DNA of 38,543 bases, taken from NCBI RefSeq assembly GCF_946221515.1, contig NZ_CAMJVK010000009.1, forward strand, positions 1 through 38,543, given 5' to 3'. This DNA is from an uncultured Fenollaria sp. (GTDB taxonomy: Bacteria > Bacillota > Clostridia > Tissierellales > Peptoniphilaceae). Under the pieces are notes generated by a model. That model saw only the letters and a list, made by a program, of their open reading frames with translations, did not search any database and was not told the DNA's origin. This document shows positions 30,401 through 38,543 of the stretch, piece by piece (positions within the stretch are counted from its first letter, which is position 1; each line of letters begins with the position of its first letter). The translations under genes and the position numbers were made by a program.

Positions 30401-33400
30401 CTATTTACTTTTTTCTACGATATACTTTTTCTTGATATATACAAGTCCAAGTAAAATCATTAAAGCTAAGAAGATTCCTAAAACGTCTTCTGTAACGCCA
30501 GTCTTTGGTATTACATGTTTGTCAGGCTCTTCAGGTTTTTCTTCTTCTGGTTCGTGTGGTTCTTCTGGTTCTTCAGGACTTGGTTCTTCTGGTTCCTCAG
30601 GTTCTTCTGGTGGAACTTCTTTGTTTACTATAGTATAGCCATTGTACATATCACCAGAGTAACTAACTTCGAACTTTCTATCGTCAATATTGTAGATGTT
30701 ATCGGTTTCGCCGACTTCTTTAACAGTGTATGTGTATCTTCTTCCCGATTCGTCTTCTAAATCAAGATTAGTGAAGCTTGCACTCCAACTGTTAGCTGCA
30801 TTTAAAGTAAGGATTTTGCCACTTGCTTCGCCATTGATATACAGCTCAACTTGTATATCTCTAGTTTCGCCAAGAGCTTGCCAAACTTTATTTACTCTAA
30901 CTGTTATAGTTTTTGTTTCTGGTGTAGGTGATTCTTCTGGTTTTTCTGTGTTAGTGAAAGTGACTTTAGCTACTTCTGTAATTACTACATCAACTGGATA
31001 TACGATGATTATGTTTCCATCTTCATCATATTTAAGTTCTACCTCAGCTTTATCTTCGACTGCTTCTTTAAGTTCAAAAGTATAATTTTTACCTTGAATC
31101 ATTTTTAAGAATTCATCTTTTGTCAATTCTTTCTTGTCTGTACCAAAGAATTTTACAGTCTTATCTTTAGCATCAAACTCCATAGTTGTTTCAATAGATT
31201 GTTTTCCGTCAAATTTTTCTAAGTCTTCTTCAGTAAATTCATAGTTGTTTGCAGATAAAACTCCTTTACCTAGAAATTCTTCGAAATATTTCCACTCTTC
31301 AGGTGTAAGAGTTATTTCTTTATCAACATACTTTCCTTTTATCTTAATCTTAAGATTTTTAGGGATAGATTCAGTGTTTTCTGTATCCCAAACTTTTTCA
31401 ACTTCAATACGATGTTTTGGTTGATAGTAGTTAGTAAGCTCAAAATATTTCTTGCCTTCCTCAGTATATGGTTTCACATAAAGTAAATTGTAATCATCAC
31501 CAACATCTGTTAATTTTGGAACATAAAGAACTAACTTTCCATTTTCTTCAACTAATTTAAGGACATAAGCACCTTCATTTGTTACTATATCATCTTCATC
31601 CCAGCCTGCTTGATATTTTCCAAGATTTCTTGGGAATGGATTTCCTTTTTCATCATAATACATTTTAATTTCGATATCTGAATCTTTAAATTTTCCATTC
31701 ATTACGATATCTTTGATTACTGTATCTAAGTGCCAATCCCATCCATCAACTCTATATGGTTCAAGTTTTTTTGTATAAACTTCTTTTACTTCTTTATCAC
31801 CATCTTTGTAAATATAATGCACTTCAAAAGGTATATAATTAATTCTAAAATATCCACCAGTATAATCTTTGTAGATTAGATATTTATCAGAATCTTTATC
31901 TCTTTCAACTCTAATATTTAAAGTAGAATTTTCTTTTCTTGTAACAAGTGGAATAAATATTTCAGAATCTTCCTTAACCCAATACTTTTCAAAGCCCATG
32001 CCATCTAATTCAAAAAATGGAAGTTTGTCAAAATTACCTTTCCATCCATTATCTTTAGATAGGGTAACGTAACGATCGTTTCCATCTTTGTCCTTAACTC
32101 TCTTTCCATCTTTTAATAAATATACCTTAACAGAATCAGGAATATCCTTTTCTTCTATCGATTCATCCCATTTTTTCACTACAGGTATTTCTGAATATGG
32201 ATAGTTAGTAATGGTAAATCTATGATTTGGCACTAACGCCAACTTATAACCATTGGTATTTTCGGAATAATTATCAGTTGTATGATCTGGATTCCCCATA
32301 TATTGAGTCCAAAGATATGGTAGTTGAATTTCAACTGTTCCGTCTTCTTTTTCAAGTATATAGGCTTCGTGCCAAGGACCATCGTCATCCCACCAATTAG
32401 AATCAGCAGTTAAACCATTGTAGCCAAGGCCAACCCAATCAGGAGATGGTTCATAGGCTTTGTCATAACTATGATATGTTATTTTTACATCTTTAAGATT
32501 CTTAAACTTATCAAGAAGCATATCTTTTACGAGGCCAGTCCATTTCTCTTTATCTTCCTTATAGTCAATTTTAATATCTTCCCTCGAGATTTCTTTACCA
32601 TTTTTATCCTTATGGATAAATACGATTTTGTAGTCCATTTGCTTGTGAGGTGGCATATCAAAATTAATGGCATTATCATCATTAGGGTATTTTTCACCAG
32701 CAAATACTCTTTCAACCTCTAAAGAATTTAATGTTTCATCTATAACAGAGTAGAAATCATCATTTCTTTCCTTTATTGAGTAGCTGATCTTCTTTTTCAT
32801 AAGCTCTTCAGCTGTAAAAGGTAGATTTTCAAACTTTGCAGTCCAATCATTATCTTTACTTAGTTCAACTTCGCCATATTTTGCGTCTCCTATAAATAAA
32901 TCAACCCAAATGCTTTTAGGTTTTTTATCTTCAGGAATCGACTTATGCCACTTTTTATCTATAGTTATTTCATATTCGCCAGTTTTTCCTGGAGGAGTAG
33001 TGTTAGCGTTTGATCCAATTCCAGCACCCTTTAAAGCAGTGTTGCCCATAATAAATAGATTAGAGTTTGTCCAAGCTTCATTTTTTGTTTGAGCATCATA
33101 TATAGCTTGTAAAGATACAGCTTTGTCTGTATGATACATCCATTCTGGAACTTCTTTACCATCATATAGATATTTGATAATATTTCCTTTTTCTGTGATA
33201 GGAGATATATTTGTTAAGAATTTTGGATAATCAAAACTTTCTCCATTAAAAATACTATAATTATCTTTTTTTCCATGAGTAAAAATATCTTTACCACCAG
33301 ATGAAGCATCATTATCAAAAATGTAAACTGAATTAAAATCTTCAAAATTCACATTTCCTGCTGGACAATGCCAAAATCCTCCGCCATTACCTGCAGAAAG

Positions 33401-35482
33401 ATGATAATAAGCACCACTTATAGCTTTGTTTTGACTAATCAATACATGATCTAACTTTAAAACATGTGGAACAATAGAAACATAAATTCCTCCGCCCATA
33501 TTTTCAGACTTATTGTTTAAAAGATATCCACCATTTAACTTAGCAGTAGACGCATTAATATATATGCCTCCACCTGCACCTGATGTGTTACCATCATTGT
33601 GAACTTTGGCTATATTTTTATAAATCAGACCACCATTTTGAGTATAGTAAGCCCCAGCATATTTAATATATACATCATATTTTTCATTTACTATGTTTGA
33701 ATAGTTTACACCATTAGTACCTGTAACATAATTATCATTAACAGCAACAGCCCCTCCATGATAAGATTCATTTCCAGCTAATATACCATTATTGAATATA
33801 AAATTAGCAAGTGAATCTACATGTACAGCACCGCCATAGTTTTCTGTCTCTGGTTCTAAGTTGGCATACATTGGACCTTTATTATTAGCAATAAGACCTC
33901 CATTCATTGTAAATAGAGCTTTAATTCTTTTACCATTTTTATTTCCAAAGATTTTTCCTAAAAAAACACCACCTACTGGTGCTTCGTTATTGTCTATACT
34001 TCCACCGTTTAAGGTAAACTCCCCGCCTTCATCAATATAAACAGCTCCAGCTGCATTAAATGTTGAATGTCCTTTAGAGATGTTTCTATTAGAAGTAATT
34101 CTACCACCATTCATTGTAAACTTGGCATCTTCATGCACATAAATAGGTGCAGAATTAACGCTTTCATTATTGCTATGAGCAATAAATCCGCCATTCATAA
34201 TAAGTTCGCCAGACACATCAATTATCGAGCCATTTGTTATTTCAGTTTTTACATCTTTATTTCCATCGATAAATAATGGGTCTTTATTATCTTTACCTAA
34301 AGTTAACTTAGCTCCTTTTTCAACTTTAAATAGTGTCGCCTTAAAAGCTTCAGCTCTTTTTAAAATAATCTCAACATTTGGCAATGGGTTTTTTGTTAAA
34401 TCCGTATCTTCAAGAGCTTTTTCGCCTTTAGCTTCTGCTTCTTTAACAAGTTCTTGTCTCCTTGCCATGTCGTCATCTTCATCAGGCATAGTTATTTTAT
34501 CTTCGCCAATTGGTGTAACTTGATTATCTGCTTTACTTCTATCAGCACCTGATGTTAATACAATGATTTTCTTTTCACCTATAGTTATAGTATCTGTTAT
34601 TTCAAAGCTTTGTGTTATAACTATAGTTGTTTCAACACCATCTTGAGCATTGTTAATAGCTTCTACTAACTCTTCAAACGATCCAACTTCAACTCTATTA
34701 GGATCAGCTTCTTCTGGTCCTGCACCTAAAGGAGTAAGCTTATCTGGATCTAAGACTGTACCAACTTCAAGCTCTTTTGCATCTGCATTTGCTTCAGCAT
34801 TTTCGCCTTCTTCAGCTTTTTCACCAGCTTTTTCTTCTGTACCTTCTTTAGCTTTTTCTTCAGCCTTTTCTTCTGTACCTTCTTTAGCTTTTTCTTCGTC
34901 TGTTATAGCATCAGCATCTTTATTTTCGTCTTTTTTCTTTTCTTCTTCAGGCTTTTCTTTTGCTTCAGAATCTTTCTTAGCATCTTCTTCCTTTGCTTCT
35001 GTATTGTCATCTTTCTTCTCATCTGGATTTACTTCTTCAGATTTATTTTCTTCTGGCTTTGTTTCTTCAGACTTTTTATCTTGCTCTTCATTAGTCTTTT
35101 CTGCAGCTGCTTTTTCTTCTGATTTTGTTTCTTCTTTTGCATCGGAAGGCTTTTTGTCTTCAGGCTCTACATCCTTGTCTGTATCTATATTAGAGCTTGG
35201 CACCCCCCCCATGTCGACTTTTTCTACATCTGTTTTTGTAGTTTTGTCTTCAATAGGAGCGTTCGCTTCTTTATTTCCTTCCTTTGCAATTTCTTCTTTC
35301 TCTTCAACTGCTAACTCTTCAGCTGTATTTCCTCCCTCAATACCTTTGGGAGCTTCTTCAGAAATTACTGTCTTTCGCTCTTCTGTCTTTACTGTGTCTT
35401 CATCCATAGCTATAACATTTACACCTGCAAAGATAACTAAGCTTAGTATCATTGTTAGTATAATCACATTTAATTTCTTCAT
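30401..35482 (-). CDS. Sortase-anchored surface protein, beta-helix and Cna-B
   Basis: A 1693-residue wall-anchored protein, probably an adhesin. It has a signal peptide (1-25), a Glu/Lys/Ala-rich unstructured stalk (30-240) with a 12-residue tandem repeat (AKEGTEEKAEEK), and a right-handed beta-helix-like region (about 390-740) built on FTMNGGxIxxN and GGGIYI repeats. Four Cna-B-like segments follow (about 834-945, 1098-1218, 1356-1512, 1523-1622). A Pro/Glu wall-spanning stretch (1624-1655), the sortase motif IPKTG (1658-1662), a hydrophobic helix and a Lys-rich tail end it. An AAGGAGGG site precedes the ATG. A G8 run at codons 91-94 makes it a candidate phase-variable gene; in the sequence given it is in frame (on). 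Confidence 0.93.
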   Translation of the reverse strand: MKKLNVIILTMILSLVIFAGVNVIAMDEDTVKTEERKTVISEEAPKGIEGGNTAEELAVEEKEEIAKEGNKEANAPIEDKTTKTDVEKVDMGGVPSSNIDTDKDVEPEDKKPSDAKEETKSEEKAAAEKTNEEQDKKSEETKPEENKSEEVNPDEKKDDNTEAKEEDAKKDSEAKEKPEEEKKKDENKDADAITDEEKAKEGTEEKAEEKAKEGTEEKAGEKAEEGENAEANADAKELEVGTVLDPDKLTPLGAGPEEADPNRVEVGSFEELVEAINNAQDGVETTIVITQSFEITDTITIGEKKIIVLTSGADRSKADNQVTPIGEDKITMPDEDDDMARRQELVKEAEAKGEKALEDTDLTKNPLPNVEIILKRAEAFKATLFKVEKGAKLTLGKDNKDPLFIDGNKDVKTEITNGSIIDVSGELIMNGGFIAHSNNESVNSAPIYVHEDAKFTMNGGRITSNRNISKGHSTFNAAGAVYIDEGGEFTLNGGSIDNNEAPVGGVFLGKIFGNKNGKRIKALFTMNGGLIANNKGPMYANLEPETENYGGAVHVDSLANFIFNNGILAGNESYHGGAVAVNDNYVTGTNGVNYSNIVNEKYDVYIKYAGAYYTQNGGLIYKNIAKVHNDGNTSGAGGGIYINASTAKLNGGYLLNNKSENMGGGIYVSIVPHVLKLDHVLISQNKAISGAYYHLSAGNGGGFWHCPAGNVNFEDFNSVYIFDNDASSGGKDIFTHGKKDNYSIFNGESFDYPKFLTNISPITEKGNIIKYLYDGKEVPEWMYHTDKAVSLQAIYDAQTKNEAWTNSNLFIMGNTALKGAGIGSNANTTPPGKTGEYEITIDKKWHKSIPEDKKPKSIWVDLFIGDAKYGEVELSKDNDWTAKFENLPFTAEELMKKKISYSIKERNDDFYSVIDETLNSLEVERVFAGEKYPNDDNAINFDMPPHKQMDYKIVFIHKDKNGKEISREDIKIDYKEDKEKWTGLVKDMLLDKFKNLKDVKITYHSYDKAYEPSPDWVGLGYNGLTADSNWWDDDGPWHEAYILEKEDGTVEIQLPYLWTQYMGNPDHTTDNYSENTNGYKLALVPNHRFTITNYPYSEIPVVKKWDESIEEKDIPDSVKVYLLKDGKRVKDKDGNDRYVTLSKDNGWKGNFDKLPFFELDGMGFEKYWVKEDSEIFIPLVTRKENSTLNIRVERDKDSDKYLIYKDYTGGYFRINYIPFEVHYIYKDGDKEVKEVYTKKLEPYRVDGWDWHLDTVIKDIVMNGKFKDSDIEIKMYYDEKGNPFPRNLGKYQAGWDEDDIVTNEGAYVLKLVEENGKLVLYVPKLTDVGDDYNLLYVKPYTEEGKKYFELTNYYQPKHRIEVEKVWDTENTESIPKNLKIKIKGKYVDKEITLTPEEWKYFEEFLGKGVLSANNYEFTEEDLEKFDGKQSIETTMEFDAKDKTVKFFGTDKKELTKDEFLKMIQGKNYTFELKEAVEDKAEVELKYDEDGNIIIVYPVDVVITEVAKVTFTNTEKPEESPTPETKTITVRVNKVWQALGETRDIQVELYINGEASGKILTLNAANSWSASFTNLDLEDESGRRYTYTVKEVGETDNIYNIDDRKFEVSYSGDMYNGYTIVNKEVPPEEPEEPEEPSPEEPEEPHEPEEEKPEEPDKHVIPKTGVTEDVLGIFLALMILLGLVYIKKKYIVEKSK
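34826..34897. repeat. Two tandem 36-bp repeats in the adhesin stalk
   Basis: Copies at 34826-34861 and 34862-34897 match at 35 of 36 bases and encode the 12-residue unit AKEGTEEKAEEK / AKEGTEEKAGEK. A change in copy number would keep the frame and alter stalk length. Confidence 0.8.
35203..35210 (-). repeat. G8 homopolymer in the adhesin coding sequence
   Basis: Eight G on the minus strand from the ATG of Met91 to the GTG of Val94. One extra G gives stop TAA four codons later (after GCC AAG CTC). One fewer gives TAG six codons later (after TGC CAA GCT CTA ATA). Both would cut the protein at about residue 100. Confidence 0.85.
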
Positions 35483-35531
35483 TTCTCTCCCTCCTTTCTT
35501 TTTATATTTTTTGCAATGTTTTCACCTTGCT

Positions 35532-35553
35532 TACTCAAAAAATTATTTGAGTA
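35532..35553 (-). other. Leader hairpin of the adhesin mRNA
   Basis: TACTCAAA and TTTGAGTA form an 8-bp stem at the expected 5' end of the adhesin transcript, about 50 nt before the start codon. There is no T-run, so a stability or control role is more likely than termination. Confidence 0.4.
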
Positions 35554-35558
35554 CTATT

Positions 35559-35587
35559 ATTATATACCTACATAAAGTAAATTGCAA
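35559..35587 (-). promoter_or_regulatory. Promoter of the surface adhesin gene
   Basis: TTGCAA (35582-35587), a 17-nt spacer and TATAAT (35559-35564) on the minus strand, with a leader of about 70 nt. Confidence 0.72.
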
Positions 35588-35631
35588 TGATTTTCAATCA
35601 AATCATATACATTTTATAAAAACGCACACAA

Positions 35632-35656
35632 AAAAGAGAGCCTTCCAGCTCTCTTT
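35632..35656 (-). terminator. Terminator of the fusA-tuf operon
   Basis: On the minus strand AAAGAGAGC pairs perfectly with GCTCTCTTT around a 6-nt loop (35633-35656), followed by further T. It is 29 nt after the tuf stop. Confidence 0.9.
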
Positions 35657-35685
35657 AAGGATTTATATAACTATATCAATCGAAA

Positions 35686-36879
35686 TTATTCGATAATTTC
35701 AGTTACAACTCCGGCTCCTACTGTTCTACCGCCTTCTCTGATAGCGAACTTAAGTCCTTTTTCAATAGCGATAGGTGTGATAAGTTCGATGTTAAATCTA
35801 GCGTTATCACCAGGCATTACCATTTCTACTCCGTCTTCTAGTGTGATGTTACCTGTAACGTCTGTAGTTCTGAAGTAGAATTGTGGTCTGTAACCGTTGA
35901 AGAATGGAGTATGACGTCCACCTTCTTCTTTTGTTAATACGTATACTTCTGCTTTAAATTTAGTGTGTGGTTTGATTGTCTTAGGGGCAGCAAGTACTTG
36001 ACCTCTTTCGATTTCGTCTCTTTGAACACCTCTTAGTAATAGACCTACGTTATCTCCAGCTTCTGCTACGTCTAGTAGTTTGTGGAACATTTCAACGCCT
36101 GTTACTACTACGTCTCTTACTTCGTTTGTTAAACCAACTAGTTCAACTGTATCTCCAACCTTAACTGTACCTCTTTCTACTCTACCTGTAGCAACTGTAC
36201 CTCTACCAGTGATTGAGAAGATATCTTCTACTGGCATTAGGAATGGTTGGTCTGTAGCTCTTTCTGGTTGAGGGATGTATGCGTCAACTTCTTCCATAAG
36301 TTTAATAATCTTGTCTCCCCATTCTCCGTCTGGATCTTCTAGAGCTTTAAGTGCTGAACCTACAACGATAGGAGTGTTATCTCCGTCGAAGTCGTATTCG
36401 CTAAGTAGTTCTCTAACTTCCATTTCAACTAATTCGATTAGTTCTGGGTCGTCTACTTGGTCTTCTTTGTTTAGGAATACTGCAATCTTAGGAACACCAA
36501 CTTGTCTAGCAAGTAGGATATGTTCTCTTGTTTGTGGCATTGGACCGTCTGCAGCAGATACTACTAGGATAGCGCCGTCCATTTGAGCAGCACCAGTAAT
36601 CATGTTCTTAACGTAGTCGGCGTGGCCTGGGCAGTCAACGTGTGCGTAGTGTCTGTTTGGTGTTTCGTATTCAACGTGTGAAGTACTGATTGTTATACCT
36701 CTAGCTCTTTCTTCTGGAGCCTTATCGATGTTTGCGTAGTCTACGAATTCACCGCTACCGTATCTCTTGTTTAGTACTAATGTTATAGCTGCTGTTAATG
36801 TTGTTTTACCGTGGTCAACGTGACCGATTGTACCAATGTTAACATGTGGTTTTGTTCTTTCATATTTTTGTTTAGCCAT
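35686..36879 (-). CDS. tuf: Elongation factor Tu
   Basis: EF-Tu, 397 residues, the normal length; it carries aminoacyl-tRNA to the ribosome as a GTP complex. All GTPase motifs are present: GHVDHGKT (19-26), RGITI in switch I, DCPGHADYVKNM, NKEDQVDD (NKxD) and a SAL-type G5 motif (GSALKAL). Domain II and III signatures include GRGTVATGRVERG and FRTTDVTG. It follows fusA by 18 nt with a GGAGG site, so the two are co-transcribed, and it ends with a strong terminator. Confidence 0.98.
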   Translation of the reverse strand: MAKQKYERTKPHVNIGTIGHVDHGKTTLTAAITLVLNKRYGSGEFVDYANIDKAPEERARGITISTSHVEYETPNRHYAHVDCPGHADYVKNMITGAAQMDGAILVVSAADGPMPQTREHILLARQVGVPKIAVFLNKEDQVDDPELIELVEMEVRELLSEYDFDGDNTPIVVGSALKALEDPDGEWGDKIIKLMEEVDAYIPQPERATDQPFLMPVEDIFSITGRGTVATGRVERGTVKVGDTVELVGLTNEVRDVVVTGVEMFHKLLDVAEAGDNVGLLLRGVQRDEIERGQVLAAPKTIKPHTKFKAEVYVLTKEEGGRHTPFFNGYRPQFYFRTTDVTGNITLEDGVEMVMPGDNARFNIELITPIAIEKGLKFAIREGGRTVGAGVVTEIIE

Positions 36880-36897
36880 TTTTTACCTCCTATAAAA

Positions 36898-38543
36898 TTA
36901 TTTATTACCAATGACTTTATCTAATATACTGTTTGGAACTGGATCGTAGTGATCGAATTGCATTGAGTAGTTAGCTCTACCTTGTGTGTTACTTCTAAGG
37001 CTTGTTGCGTATCCAAACATTTCTGAAAGTGGAACGAATGCTTTAACGTGTTGAGCTCCGTTATCAAGTTCCATACCTTCTATCCTACCTCTTCTTGAGT
37101 TCAAGTCGCCAATTACGTCTCCCATGTATTCTTCTGGTGTAGTAACTTCAACTTTCATCATAGGTTCAAGTAGTGTAGGTGTTGCTTTCTTAAGTGCATC
37201 TTTAATTGCCATAGAACCGGCAATCTTAAATGCCATTTCTGATGAGTCGACTTCGTGGTATGATCCATCGTATAGTGTAACTTTTACGTCAAGTACTGGG
37301 TATCCAGCGATAACACCTGATTGTAGTGCTTCTTGTATACCTTGGTCAACTGGTCCGATGTATTCTTTTGGAATAGCTCCACCAACGATTGCGTTAACAA
37401 ATTCGTAACCTTTACCTGCTGGTTGAGGTTCGATTTTAATTCTTGCGTGACCGTATTGTCCACGACCACCTGATTGTTTAACGTATTTACCTTCGCCTTC
37501 TGCAGCTGACCTGATTGATTCTTTGTATGCAACTTGTGGATTACCAACGTTTGCTTCTACTTTGAACTCTCTTAATAGTCTGTCTACAATGATTTCTAGG
37601 TGAAGTTCACCCATACCTGAGATGATTGTTTGACCTGTTTCCTCATCTGTATATGTTCTAAATGTTGGGTCTTCTTCGGCAAGCTTAAGTAAAGCTTGAG
37701 TCATCTTATCTTGTGAAGCCTTTGTCTTTGGTTCTATCGCTACTGAGATAACTGGATCTGGAAATTCCATGTTTTCAAGTATTATAGGTTTATCTTCCGC
37801 ACATAGTGTATCTCCTGTACCTGTTAGCTTCAATCCTACTATAGCAACGATGGATCCTGCATATGCTTCTTCGATTTCTTCTCTCTTGTCAGCATGCATT
37901 AATACGATACGTCCGATTCTTTCTCTCTTACCTTTTGATGCGTTAAATACATAAGAACCGCTCTTTAGAACGCCTGAGTAGATTCTTGCATAAGCAAGTT
38001 TACCTACGAATGGGTCTGTAACTATCTTAAATGCTAATGCTGCTAGTGGAGCATCATCTGCTGCTGGTCTTTCAACTACTTCTCCGTCTCTATCTGTACC
38101 AGTAACTGCTGGTATATCGATAGGTGATGGCAAATAGTCTACTATAGCATCTAGAAGGAATTGTACACCTTTGTTTTTATATGCACTACCGCATAGAACT
38201 GGTGTTACTTGGTTTGCAACGCATTCTCTTCTTAATACTTTTTTTATCATTTCGTTAGGAACGTCTTCACCATTTAAGTAAAGTTCCATAATTTCTTCGT
38301 CGAAATCAGCGATTTCTTCGATCATTTCTTCTCTATATTTTTGAGCTGTTTCTACTAGATCTTCTGGAACGTCTGATTCTTGAATTACTGTTCCTAAATC
38401 ATCTTCGTATAATTCAGCTTTCATTGCGATTAGGTCTATGATACCTCTAAATGTATCTTCTTTACCTATTGGTAATTGAACAGCTATTGGATGAGCGTTT
38501 AATCTTTCTCTCATCATCTTTAGTGTTCTGTCAAAGTTTGCAC
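36898..38543 (-). CDS. fusA: Elongation factor G, 5' end outside window
   Basis: The C-terminal 540-550 residues of canonical EF-G, which translocates tRNA and mRNA on the ribosome. The open frame runs to the window edge (ANFDRTLKMMRERLNAHPIA), so the G1-G4 loops are just outside and the gene is only cut, not truncated. Visible parts are the end of the G domain, domain II (FKIVTDPFVGKLAYARIYSG), the domain III segment EETGQTIISGMGELHLEI, domain IV (YKESIRSAAEGEGKYVKQSGGRGQYGH) and domain V (TPEEYMGDVIGDLNSRRGRIEGME). It heads tuf in the conserved str operon order and differs clearly from the paralogue at 25963-28032. Confidence 0.97.
   Translation of the reverse strand, partial: ANFDRTLKMMRERLNAHPIAVQLPIGKEDTFRGIIDLIAMKAELYEDDLGTVIQESDVPEDLVETAQKYREEMIEEIADFDEEIMELYLNGEDVPNEMIKKVLRRECVANQVTPVLCGSAYKNKGVQFLLDAIVDYLPSPIDIPAVTGTDRDGEVVERPAADDAPLAALAFKIVTDPFVGKLAYARIYSGVLKSGSYVFNASKGKRERIGRIVLMHADKREEIEEAYAGSIVAIVGLKLTGTGDTLCAEDKPIILENMEFPDPVISVAIEPKTKASQDKMTQALLKLAEEDPTFRTYTDEETGQTIISGMGELHLEIIVDRLLREFKVEANVGNPQVAYKESIRSAAEGEGKYVKQSGGRGQYGHARIKIEPQPAGKGYEFVNAIVGGAIPKEYIGPVDQGIQEALQSGVIAGYPVLDVKVTLYDGSYHEVDSSEMAFKIAGSMAIKDALKKATPTLLEPMMKVEVTTPEEYMGDVIGDLNSRRGRIEGMELDNGAQHVKAFVPLSEMFGYATSLRSNTQGRANYSMQFDHYDPVPNSILDKVIGNK

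Noticed and set aside
34650..35696. Long plus-strand open frame of 348 codons, Ser/Phe-rich
   Set aside because: It lies antisense to the Glu/Lys-rich stalk of the adhesin, whose GAA/AAA/GCA codons yield open Ser/Phe/Cys frames on the other strand; it has no ribosome site or family features.

Overview
This window reads as chromosomal DNA of a low-GC, Gram-positive anaerobe. The evidence is AT-rich DNA with strong Shine-Dalgarno sites, the ctsR-mcsA-mcsB-clpC-radA string, CarD followed by a YacL-type PIN/TRAM protein and ispD-ispF, a sortase-anchored surface protein ending in IPKTG, and an anaerobe-style CCG iron-sulfur protein. I would place it in the Tissierellia/Peptoniphilaceae part of the Firmicutes with moderate confidence. 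The genus cannot be read from the sequence.

Layout. 1-2846: two ABC exporter genes on the minus strand, the second cut by the window edge. 3002-5149: a C69 dipeptidase and an AhpC-type peroxiredoxin. 5280-6542: a DUF1576 membrane protein with an obvious internal duplication, on the plus strand. 6611-8194: a third ABC exporter. 8258-9353: a complete 1044-bp insertion sequence bracketed by 26-bp direct repeats. 9370-13006: five overlapping genes (DUF2064 transferase, two TVP38/VTT membrane proteins, a family 2 glycosyltransferase, a CCG iron-sulfur protein) that look like one glycoconjugate or lipid-linked pathway. 13083-15008: a PHP metallohydrolase and a rhodanese lipoprotein. 15107-17874: ispF, ispD, a yacL-like gene and carD. 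18024-23893: radA, clpC, mcsB-like, mcsA and ctsR behind a perfect CtsR operator. 24144-25731: a NERD-domain membrane protein and a small acidic partner on the plus strand. 25963-29386: an EF-G-like GTPase and an M20 amidohydrolase. 29485-30282: a lipoprotein. 30401-35482: a 1693-residue sortase-anchored adhesin. 35686-38543: tuf and the 3' part of fusA.

Most notable theme: three genes facing the environment or possibly foreign DNA carry homopolymer tracts exactly where slippage would change expression. The ABC exporter promoter has G7 in its 15-nt spacer. The NERD promoter has A15 running from its -35 into its 15-nt spacer. The adhesin has G8 near codon 91, where both +1 and -1 slippage lead to a stop within a few codons. 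Together they suggest a set of phase-variable (contingency) loci. A second theme is an McsB homologue whose guanidino-kinase active-site residues look largely replaced although it remains in the ctsR operon.

There is no gene-free stretch longer than 300 bases. I saw no tRNA, rRNA or CRISPR array. All calls rest on reading the sequence and recalled family knowledge; no search was run.
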